Positions 1 through 4,620 of a stretch of 5,505 nucleotides of DNA are shown here, piece by piece. Below the pieces are notes generated by a model. It made no database searches, was not told the DNA's origin, and worked only from the letters and a program-made list of their open reading frames with translations. The position numbers and the translations under genes are program-made. Numbering within the stretch: position 1 is the first letter of the stretch; each line of letters opens with the position of its first letter. This stretch comes from an uncultured bacterium (GTDB taxonomy: Bacteria; Planctomycetota; Phycisphaerae; Sedimentisphaerales; Anaerobacaceae): NCBI GenBank assembly GCA_913009865.1, contig CAJVYK010000125.1:1-5505 (forward strand), given 5' to 3'.

Positions 1-216
1 ATCCGGCTCAAAATGACGGCGCAATTCGCTTACCTCACACCAGCTCTGAAAATCATAAGCCGAATACGCACCCTGCTCAAAAGAAACCACCTCGGCAAGC
101 TGACGAAACAGCAAAGAAAATGCCCGCCTGGCACCCACTATGCGGATAGCCATATAATGCCTGTTCAGCACGAGCACATTACAGTCCAGCCCGGATTTAA
201 ACTCGGCAGCAATCAT
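1..216 (-). CDS. HNH endonuclease family protein, N-terminal part (runs off the window)
   Basis: Seventy-two codons are visible on the minus strand, from an ATG at 216-214 to the window edge with no stop, so only the N-terminus is present. The protein begins MIAAEFKSGLDCNVLVLNRH and continues with YMAIRIVGARRAFSLLF (residues 21-37) and YDFQSW (54-59). The pattern VLVLNR...A.R....RRAFSLL is the conserved N-terminal region of a family of small HNH endonucleases common in Planctomycetota. The catalytic HNH motif lies further downstream and is not visible, so nuclease activity is inferred from the family. No good Shine-Dalgarno sequence precedes the ATG; a TTG at 225-223 is in frame but less likely, and a stop lies just upstream at 237-235. 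The role of the family is not settled, and an isolated copy like this need not belong to a restriction or phage system. Confidence 0.8.
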   Translation of the reverse strand, partial: MIAAEFKSGLDCNVLVLNRHYMAIRIVGARRAFSLLFRQLAEVVSFEQGAYSAYDFQSWCEVSELRRHFEPD

Positions 217-274
217 AATTACCAAATCACTAAATCAGATGTTAACCCACTTAAAACCTGCTTATCCAAATAGC

Positions 275-319
275 AAAAAGTCCCATAAGTTGCAAGTAAA
301 AAGCATAAACTTATGGGAC
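275..319 (-). terminator. Possible intrinsic terminator on the minus strand
   Basis: A perfect 12-base inverted repeat (GTCCCATAAGTT at 280-291, AACTTATGGGAC at 308-319) has a 16-base loop. On the minus strand the second arm runs directly into TTTTT (279-275), the layout of a Rho-independent terminator; on the plus strand it is followed by A residues. The stem is only moderately GC-rich. It lies about 225 bases past the cold-shock stop codon and about 60 bases before the HNH start, so it would end leftward transcription coming from the cold-shock gene or from a small RNA. A regulatory operator in front of the HNH gene is the alternative. Confidence 0.5.
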
Positions 320-513
320 AAAAACGCTTAAATGACACCCGAAGAATATCGTACCATACCCCCAGAGCCCATCGGAACCAAACAGCAACCCTGCGGTACG
401 GCTAATACAATATAACCGAGCACAGCCAGAACTGCCGCCGTTTCCTGCACACTTAATCAGGTATAGGCAACCAGGAAATGAGAGGGACAGTGCTCATTTG
501 CACCCCACCTCTC
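275..513 (-). ncRNA. Candidate structured non-coding RNA or structured 3' region of the cold-shock mRNA
   Basis: The gap between the HNH and cold-shock genes has no convincing reading frame but holds four inverted repeats in a row. Read on the minus strand they are: a 14-base arm pair at 513-500 and 493-480 (two mismatches and two G-T pairs, six-base loop); a perfect 7-base pair at 478-472 and 447-441; a perfect 6-base pair at 400-395 and 355-350; and a perfect 12-base pair at 319-308 and 291-280 followed by five T residues. The last resembles an intrinsic terminator, which gives the strand. I compared the region with what I recall of 6S RNA, SRP RNA, RNase P RNA, tmRNA and common riboswitches and recognised none. 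It could be an independent RNA of about 240 bases or the 3' untranslated region of the cold-shock mRNA. No clear dedicated promoter was found. Confidence 0.3.
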
Positions 514-545
514 CGGCCCAAAACAAAAAAGTAACTTTACGAACT

Positions 546-890
546 TTATTTGCTTTCCGGGGCTGCTTCGCTCTCTGAGACTGCTTCGTCTTCTGAGGAT
601 GCTTCGTCTTCCGAGACTGCTTCGTCTTCCGAGACTGCTTCGTCTTCCGAGGCTGCTTCGCTTTTGGGGGCTGCTTCGCTTTTCGAGGCTGATTGAGGAA
701 CTACGTTTTCAGCCCTTAAGCCCTTTTCGCCCTCAACGATATCGAAACTAACCGGATCGCCCTCAGCAAGAGTCTTGTACCCATCGCCTGAAATACTGGC
801 GTAGTGGACGAAAATATCGCGGCCGTCGTCGGTGGCGATAAATCCATAACCCTTCCTTGGGTTGAACCACTTAACTGTTCCTTCTGACAT
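546..890 (-). CDS. csp: Cold-shock domain protein with acidic hexapeptide-repeat tail
   Basis: The 114-residue product starts with a complete cold-shock domain (about residues 1-66), an OB-fold that binds single-stranded RNA and DNA and acts as an RNA chaperone or transcription antiterminator in the cytoplasm. Visible landmarks are KWFN (7-10), the RNP1-type motif KGYGFI (13-18) and the RNP2-type motif DIFVHY (25-30). Classical CspA proteins end near residue 70, but this one continues for about 48 residues as a Ser/Glu/Asp/Ala tail built of hexapeptides such as SEDEAV, ending ESK. The tail should be disordered and strongly acidic. The start is set by AAAAGGAG six bases before the ATG at 890; an upstream in-frame ATG at 971 would add 27 residues unlike the family and is rejected. 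The gene lies 155 bases downstream of the HU gene on the same strand. Confidence 0.92.
   Translation of the reverse strand: MSEGTVKWFNPRKGYGFIATDDGRDIFVHYASISGDGYKTLAEGDPVSFDIVEGEKGLRAENVVPQSASKSEAAPKSEAASEDEAVSEDEAVSEDEASSEDEAVSESEAAPESK
564..689. repeat. 18-bp tandem repeat, seven units, inside the cold-shock gene
   Basis: The plus-strand heptamer TGCTTCG recurs at 564, 582, 600, 618, 636, 654 and 672, exactly 18 bases apart. The units starting at 600 and 618 are identical; the outer ones have diverged. Because 18 is a multiple of three, each unit encodes one hexapeptide of the acidic tail, and gain or loss of a unit would change the tail length without breaking the frame. A worn partial unit is visible at 551-563. 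Confidence 0.93.
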
Positions 891-896
891 AAAACG

Positions 897-904
897 CTCC
901 TTTT
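897..904 (-). promoter_or_regulatory. Ribosome binding site that fixes the cold-shock protein start
   Basis: On the minus strand AAAAGGAG is followed by six bases and the ATG at 890-888. This sets the start at the residue where homology to the cold-shock domain begins. A small imperfect inverted repeat (TTTTGA at 921-916, TCAAAA at 906-901) lies immediately upstream and overlaps the A-run of the site. Confidence 0.75.
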
Positions 905-1000
905 GAACAACTTTGTCAAAACAAACTACTCTCTGCACGCCACACACAGTTACAGCTGAAAAACCAGCCATCTGTTGTTGTGGGCCGCAGTTTCGTAGAG

Positions 1001-1027
1001 CCTATAACAAAATGACTCTGTATTCAA
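1001..1027 (-). promoter_or_regulatory. Possible promoter of the cold-shock gene
   Basis: On the minus strand TTGAAT (1027-1022) is followed 15 bases later by TATAGG (1006-1001). The hexamers are reasonable but the spacing is shorter than the usual 16-18, so this is tentative. It would give a leader of roughly 105 bases, which is common for cold-shock mRNAs. Read-through from the HU gene is the alternative, since no terminator is visible between them. Confidence 0.3.
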
Positions 1028-1045
1028 GCGGCTTATTCAAATCAA

Positions 1046-1357
1046 TTATTTCGCTTCAGCCGATTTGGCAGCAGGATCACAAAGATTCTCTCTCATCAAC
1101 CGGCCCATCTTAAACTTAACCGTTCGCTTCGCAGGGACCTCAACACGCTCAAGAGTTTTAGGATTCTGGGCAACTCTGGCCGCTCTTGTTCTGGTTTCGA
1201 AGACACCAAAGTCACGAAATTCCAAACGATTATTCTTACACAATTCCGCTGTTATCTCGTCAAGAAACGTCTGAATTATCCGCTTGACCAAAACTCTTTT
1301 TGCCTGTGTACGTTCTGCAATCTGATCGATAAGCTCTTTCTTCGTGACTGTTGACAT
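1046..1357 (-). CDS. hup: HU/IHF-family nucleoid DNA-binding protein
   Basis: The 103-residue product matches the HU/IHF family, small dimeric proteins that bend and compact DNA. N-terminal helices run from KKELIDQIAERTQ (6-18) to about residue 42. The family signature follows as LEFRDFGVFETRTR (45-58), and the DNA-inserting arm is VAQNPKTLERVEVPAKRTVKFKMG (62-85, listed here by its key residues N65, P66, P75 and K77). P66 corresponds to the proline that intercalates at kinks. RFGVF-type residues, the arm and the closing KFKMGR are intact. About ten extra residues at the C-terminus (ending AAKSAEAK) exceed the usual 90-residue length. The ATG at 1357 has GAGG six bases upstream (1367-1364). 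It heads the leftward group ahead of the cold-shock gene. HU and IHF subunits cannot be told apart with certainty here; HU or an IHF-like paralogue are both possible. Confidence 0.93.
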   Translation of the reverse strand: MSTVTKKELIDQIAERTQAKRVLVKRIIQTFLDEITAELCKNNRLEFRDFGVFETRTRAARVAQNPKTLERVEVPAKRTVKFKMGRLMRENLCDPAAKSAEAK

Positions 1358-1457
1358 AGGCTACCTCGTTTCAAGAAAGACTAATTGTGAAACCTGATTC
1401 TTCAATTTATCGCAAAACAAACCACAACAAAACAGAAACGCCCAAGTATCGCAAGTT

Positions 1458-1486
1458 ACTATACAACAAAGACTTCTATGCCGCAA
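1458..1486 (-). promoter_or_regulatory. Probable promoter of the HU gene
   Basis: On the minus strand TTGCGG (1486-1481) and TATAGT (1463-1458) are separated by exactly 17 bases. The -10 element matches the sigma-70 consensus at five of six positions; the -35 element is weak beyond TTG. Transcription would begin near 1451, leaving a leader of about 93 bases before the HU start. Confidence 0.5.
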
Positions 1487-1603
1487 GCAATTTTTAATAA
1501 AAATTTTTCTGCTTCCAAAAAATAAATCCGGCCTGAAAAGCCCGCCCGAAGCGATATCTTTACCAAAATTACCAGTTTTTTAAGGAAAGAGACCAATTGT
1601 TTG

Positions 1604-1632
1604 TTGACCAGCTAAGAATTTGTCGGCATAAT
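1604..1632 (+). promoter_or_regulatory. Near-consensus sigma-70 promoter of the signal peptidase gene
   Basis: TTGACC (1604-1609) and CATAAT (1627-1632) each match the sigma-70 consensus at five of six positions and are exactly 17 bases apart. The -10 element ends only 10 bases before the ATG at 1643, so the expected transcription start (about 1638-1643) falls on or almost on the start codon. The mRNA would be leaderless or have a leader of a few bases. Confidence 0.75.
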
Positions 1633-1642
1633 TAAGTTTTTT

Positions 1643-3193
1643 ATGATGTCTAAAGTCAAAATCGAAAAAACCAGAACCAAAAAGGCCCCGCGAAAAAACA
1701 GGGCCGCTGAAATTGCAAACACCTTCGAATGGCTGATAACCGCTTTTATATTAGCCTTCGTCTTCCGGGCATTTGTAATGGAAGCATACCGCATTCCTAC
1801 CGGCAGTATGGCCGATACCCTTATGGGCGCCCACTTTCGTCTGCGATGCACCCAGTGCGGATACAAATACAATTACGGCTTTATTCCGGAACAATATAGA
1901 TTGCCCCAGGATACCATCCCTCGCGGCAACGTCAGACCACCTCGCACTCGCTGTCCAAGTTGCGGCTATTACCCGCCGACCGACAAAGCAATGCCGATAG
2001 CAAACGGCGACCGAATACTTGTCCTGAAGTGCATTTATCAGTTTTTCGAACCGCAACAATGGGATGTAATAGTGTTCAAAAACCCACTCGAGCCATCGAT
2101 AAATTACATCAAACGACTGGTCGGCCGACCGGGAGAAACTCTCGAAATAATCGATGGTGACATCTACGTTAACGGGCAAATCAGCAGAAAACCGGCTAAA
2201 GTCCAAAATGAGATGTGGATGCCCGTATATGATAACGACTACCAGCCCGTTCGACCACAAGAAGGATCACGAGAAGGCTCGTTTAACGGACACCTCTGGC
2301 AGCAGCCATTCAAAAACGTCGCAAACTCAAAATGGAAAGTTGACAAAACTAATCCCACCAAATTCGGCCTGGACAATCCCGCTGGCCAGACAAACACGTT
2401 GATTTATGACACCTCAATCGGCAACGAACTCAGAGCCACCTACGCCTACGACGATGTTAAAGGATACGATTATATGCCGTATTGCAGCGACCTGAAGGTG
2501 CGTTTCTATGCTAACCCGACTGGCCTACATGGCCGTATCGGTGCCAGCTTGAGCAAATATCAAACCGCATATAATGCCTGGGTCGATTCGGCCGGTGATA
2601 TGGTCATCGAAGCTGTGAAAAACAAAGAAACCATAGAATTGGCTCGTAAAGCAATCAAGCCGCCGACCATAAACAAACCTGCTCTGGTTAAATTTACCAA
2701 TGTTGACCATCAATTGATTTTTCAATTCGGCGCTGAAAAGCTAATCTACGATTTAGGACGCTCTCCCGAAGACGCCGGCCCCAGAAAAACAGATATTGAG
2801 CCGCAAGTTAAAATTTTCGGCTCCGGCAAATTAACCCTTTCACACGTGGCGATTTTCAGGGACATTCACTACACCGCAGCTAAATTCGCCAACGGTACCA
2901 AATCCGGCAGAGCAATAGAAGGCAACCCTTTTACCCTCGGAGAAGACGAGTTTTTCGTACTGGGTGACAATAGCCCCAACAGTGAAGACTGCAGGTGGTG
3001 GAGCAAACAGGGTAAGGGAAATAACGGGCTGTTCTACCGCCAGGGCATTGTCCCGCGTGAATACCTTGTAGGCAAGGCTTTGTTCGTTTATTGGCCCAGT
3101 GGTTTCAAGCCGTTTGCCAAATCCAGATTTGCCGTTATCCCCAATGTCGGTCAGATGCGATTTATCTACGGCGGCGCAAGTAAAAACCCGTAA
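1643..3193 (+). CDS. lepB: Signal peptidase I with zinc-ribbon and large beta-rich insertions
   Basis: The 516-residue product is a membrane-bound S26-family serine protease that removes signal peptides from exported proteins on the outer face of the cytoplasmic membrane. A basic cytosolic N-terminus (1-26) is followed by one membrane helix (about 28-46). The serine box is IPTGSM (51-56) with nucleophile S55; the lysine box is YIKRLVGRPGE (155-165) with general base K157; the C-terminal box is FVLGDNSPNSEDCRWW (438-453), where C450 replaces the usual serine of DSR. Two parts are extra compared with typical enzymes of 200-350 residues. One is CTQC (69-72) plus CPSC (104-107), a probable zinc ribbon between the serine box and NGDRILV. 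The other is about 240 residues (190-430) of likely beta-sandwich, perhaps LamG-like, between the lysine and C-terminal boxes. The start is ATG 1643 or the adjacent ATG 1646; an in-frame stop lies at 1613 and no Shine-Dalgarno sequence is present. Confidence 0.93.
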   Translation: MMSKVKIEKTRTKKAPRKNRAAEIANTFEWLITAFILAFVFRAFVMEAYRIPTGSMADTLMGAHFRLRCTQCGYKYNYGFIPEQYRLPQDTIPRGNVRPPRTRCPSCGYYPPTDKAMPIANGDRILVLKCIYQFFEPQQWDVIVFKNPLEPSINYIKRLVGRPGETLEIIDGDIYVNGQISRKPAKVQNEMWMPVYDNDYQPVRPQEGSREGSFNGHLWQQPFKNVANSKWKVDKTNPTKFGLDNPAGQTNTLIYDTSIGNELRATYAYDDVKGYDYMPYCSDLKVRFYANPTGLHGRIGASLSKYQTAYNAWVDSAGDMVIEAVKNKETIELARKAIKPPTINKPALVKFTNVDHQLIFQFGAEKLIYDLGRSPEDAGPRKTDIEPQVKIFGSGKLTLSHVAIFRDIHYTAAKFANGTKSGRAIEGNPFTLGEDEFFVLGDNSPNSEDCRWWSKQGKGNNGLFYRQGIVPREYLVGKALFVYWPSGFKPFAKSRFAVIPNVGQMRFIYGGASKNP

Positions 3194-3304
3194 GCATTTT
3201 ACAATTTGCCTGACCCGGATAGTCCACAGAAACCGCCTTTCCAAGCCAAAAACGCCGAGTCTCTATCTTTGTTATGAAAAAAGCGAAAACGTCCTATAAT
3301 TTAC

Positions 3305-3333
3305 TTGGCAAATAGATGCGAACTTATTATAAT
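3305..3333 (+). promoter_or_regulatory. Strong sigma-70 promoter for the protease gene
   Basis: TTGGCA (3305-3310) and a perfect TATAAT (3328-3333) are separated by exactly 17 bases. Transcription would start near 3340, giving the protease mRNA an unusually long leader of about 310 bases unless the frame at 3395-3601 is translated. The -10 element lies in a perfect 12-base palindrome, TTATTATAATAA (3324-3335). A second TATAAT at 3295-3300 has no good -35 partner. Confidence 0.65.
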
Positions 3334-3394
3334 AAATGGTTGCGATAGTATTATTATAGGGCTTAAGAAGTATTGTCGTAATGGAAGAAGATGA

Positions 3395-3601
3395 GAAGAG
3401 CTGAAGCTTGGGCTGGGCGTAAGTGTTGGCCCTGACGGCTGTTATACGGATCACATATCTGTGAAATTGTTCCTTTGCGAGTTAGACCCTACGATAGAGA
3501 AAGCCCTTTCCGCTGTTTTTTTTAGTACGTCGAGTTTAAAGCCGAGTCTAAAGCCAAGTCTGGAAAGGAAGTGGAAAATAATAGAGTACAAAATTAAGTA
3601 A
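3395..3601 (+). other. Open frame without a start codon, possible gene relic
   Basis: From a stop at 3392 this frame stays open for 68 codons to the TAA at 3599-3601. The translation has the look of a real protein, with stretches such as GLGVSVGPDGCYTDHISVKL and LCELDPTIEKALSAVFF, and ends in a repeated SLKP segment and a Lys-rich tail. No ATG is in frame and no GTG, TTG or CTG has a ribosome binding site. An ATG at 3381 begins MEEDEKS in another frame and stops after seven codons; losing one base near 3393-3397 would join it to this frame. It may be the remains of a small gene broken by a frameshift, or an open stretch in a long leader. I do not recognise the protein. Confidence 0.25.
3532..3567. 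repeat. Three imperfect 12-bp tandem repeats
   Basis: GAGTTTAAAGCC (3532-3543), GAGTCTAAAGCC (3544-3555) and AAGTCTGGAAAG (3556-3567) follow each other directly. The first two differ by one base; the third has diverged more. The repeats sit in the open frame at 3395-3601, where they encode SLKP-type units, about 85 bases before the protease start. Confidence 0.7.
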
Positions 3602-3643
3602 AGGTATCCATTGTTTAGAGTACTTTTACAAATATTTGGGAAA

Positions 3644-3649
3644 GAGGAG
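3644..3649 (+). promoter_or_regulatory. Ribosome binding site of the protease gene
   Basis: GAGGAG ends three bases before the ATG at 3653 and nine bases before the ATG at 3659. Pairing through GAGG gives a spacing of five to the first ATG, while pairing through GGAG favours the second. Both starts keep the full signal peptide, so the choice adds or removes only two residues (MS). It rules out the ATG at 3611, which lies upstream of the site. Confidence 0.7.
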
Positions 3650-3652
3650 AAA

Positions 3653-4438
3653 ATGAGTATGACAAAATTAATATCTGTTTCATTTGTTCTAATGGGGTCT
3701 CTGATTGCCAGTTCAAGTCTGGCTGTACCTGTATATGTACCAGGGCAGATCACAGATGAGCAGATAGTAATAGATATTACGGCTATAGGATCGGCCCCAG
3801 AAGAGTCGGCTGCTGCCTATCGTTGGTACTGGTTATATGATAACCGTTTTCCAATTGAATTTGAGGCAGTTTACGGTTCTGCTGACATCGCCGACGGTAG
3901 TGACTGGGGGGCCGTTTCGAGAGCTGTGGACACCTGGGAAGCTGTGCCAAACGCTTCAATCACCTCTTCACTGGGCAGTTTTGACGGCGACTGGGGATCG
4001 CTTAATGGTGATAATGAACTTGCCTGGATCGAGAGCGGCTGGGATTCAATTGGAGGTTTCGGCTTTGGCCCAAATACAATCGCGGCTACGGTAACGTGGT
4101 ATTACAAAGATACTTTAGTGCAGGTAGAAAGCGACATCTTTTTCAACGGGGAAAACTTTACGTGGTACACAGATACGGATGACTCCGGCGGCGAAGAAGA
4201 ATCTGTTGAGCATATCGCCCTGCACGAGTTGGGGCACGCTTTCTCATTAGACGACCTTTACGATCCAGCAGATACGGACCGTACTATGTATGGCTACAGC
4301 GGATACCGCGATGAGGATGTTGCCTTGCAGACGGCTGATGCAGCCGCTTTGGAGTATGCTTATATGGTTCCAGAGCCGGCGACGATTGCGATGCTTGGCC
4401 TTGGCGGTCTGGCATTATTGAGAAAACGCAGGGCATAA
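3653..4438 (+). CDS. Secreted metzincin-like metalloprotease with PEP-CTERM sorting tail
   Basis: The 261-residue product has a signal peptide (about 1-24, ending SSSLA before VPVYVP), so it should be exported. The central region resembles matrixin-type zinc proteases: DIFFNG (161-166) matches the family's conserved D-I-x-F strand, HIALHELGHAFSLDDLYD (187-204) gives zinc ligands H191 and H195 with catalytic E192, and TMYGYSG (211-217) supplies the Met-turn around M212. In the usual HExxHxxGxxH pattern the third ligand is His and the eighth residue Gly; here these are D201 and S198. The C-terminus is a PEP-CTERM tag: VPEP (239-242), a hydrophobic helix, then RKRRA. In other bacteria this tag is processed by an exosortase and links proteins to exopolysaccharide or the cell surface. 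No exosortase gene is in the window. The gene is flanked by its own promoter (3305-3333) and terminator (4461-4506), so it is probably transcribed alone. Its substrate is unknown. Confidence 0.85.
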   Translation: MSMTKLISVSFVLMGSLIASSSLAVPVYVPGQITDEQIVIDITAIGSAPEESAAAYRWYWLYDNRFPIEFEAVYGSADIADGSDWGAVSRAVDTWEAVPNASITSSLGSFDGDWGSLNGDNELAWIESGWDSIGGFGFGPNTIAATVTWYYKDTLVQVESDIFFNGENFTWYTDTDDSGGEEESVEHIALHELGHAFSLDDLYDPADTDRTMYGYSGYRDEDVALQTADAAALEYAYMVPEPATIAMLGLGGLALLRKRRA

Positions 4439-4460
4439 CCAGTATATCTTTTGACAAACC

Positions 4461-4506
4461 AAAGGGCTGTGAGCTCCGATTGCAACCGGAACTTACGGCC
4501 TTTTTT
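4461..4506 (+). terminator. Intrinsic terminator after the protease gene
   Basis: A 14-base stem (4465-4478 with 4487-4500; two G-T pairs and one C-A mismatch) has an eight-base loop and is followed by TTTTTT (4501-4506). AAA at 4461-4463 can extend the stem into the T-run. It begins 22 bases after the protease stop codon and separates that unit from gyrA. Confidence 0.88.
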
Positions 4507-4529
4507 GCTTTTGCTTTCCAATCCTGTTC

Positions 4530-4558
4530 TTGACTTTTTGGCCGGTTGCAGGTAAGTT
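4530..4558 (+). promoter_or_regulatory. Possible gyrA promoter
   Basis: TTGACT (4530-4535) is followed after 17 bases by TAAGTT (4553-4558); the -35 element is good and the -10 weak. An alternative is TTGCAG (4546-4551) with TACAGT (4569-4574), also 17 apart. Both lie between the terminator and gyrA, where a promoter is needed, but neither is strong. Confidence 0.35.
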
Positions 4559-4578
4559 AAAAACAGCGTACAGTGGGC

Positions 4579-4590
4579 AGCGTATACGCT
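4579..4590. repeat. Perfect 12-bp palindrome in the gyrA leader
   Basis: AGCGTATACGCT is identical to its reverse complement. It lies 30 bases before the gyrA start and just downstream of the possible promoter elements, where an operator could act. It may also be chance. Confidence 0.4.
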
Positions 4591-4620
4591 AAACGAGATA
4601 CGAGTAACGAGAACCGAAAT

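Larger units (their letters stand above)
3194..3652. other. AT-rich 459-base gap between lepB and the protease gene
   Basis: No complete gene is supported here. The gap contains a strong rightward promoter at 3305-3333, an open frame without a start codon at 3395-3601, a three-unit 12-base repeat at 3532-3567, a run of eight T residues at 3516-3523 with no good stem before it, and the ribosome binding site of the next gene. No convincing terminator follows lepB. Small inverted repeats (TCACA/TGTGA at 3451-3455 and 3460-3464) are too short to call a riboswitch. Confidence 0.6.

Noticed and set aside
13..273. 86-codon plus-strand open frame at the left edge
   Set aside because: The opposite strand encodes a recognisable HNH-family N-terminus; this frame has no ribosome binding site and no recognisable features.
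320..500. Cys- and Gly-rich open frame on the minus strand in the gap beside the cold-shock gene
   Set aside because: It has no ATG start and no ribosome binding site; the inverted repeats explain the region better.
891..971. Longer form of the cold-shock protein starting at the ATG at 971
   Set aside because: The added 27 residues do not resemble the family, and a good ribosome binding site sits right before the internal ATG at 890.
1751..2260. 169-codon minus-strand open frame inside lepB
   Set aside because: It lies wholly within a gene with intact signal peptidase motifs and looks like an antisense shadow.
3451..3464. CRP-like binding site
   Set aside because: The half-sites are in the order TCACA then TGTGA with a four-base gap, the reverse of the TGTGA-N6-TCACA consensus.
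3340..3530. Possible riboswitch in the protease leader
   Set aside because: Only short stems such as TCACA/TGTGA and GGGC/GCCC were found, with no recognisable aptamer pattern and no proper stem before the T-run at 3516-3523.
3451..3753. 100-codon minus-strand open frame overlapping the protease start
   Set aside because: It crosses the ribosome binding site and signal peptide of the protease gene, has low-complexity AT-rich content and no recognisable motif.
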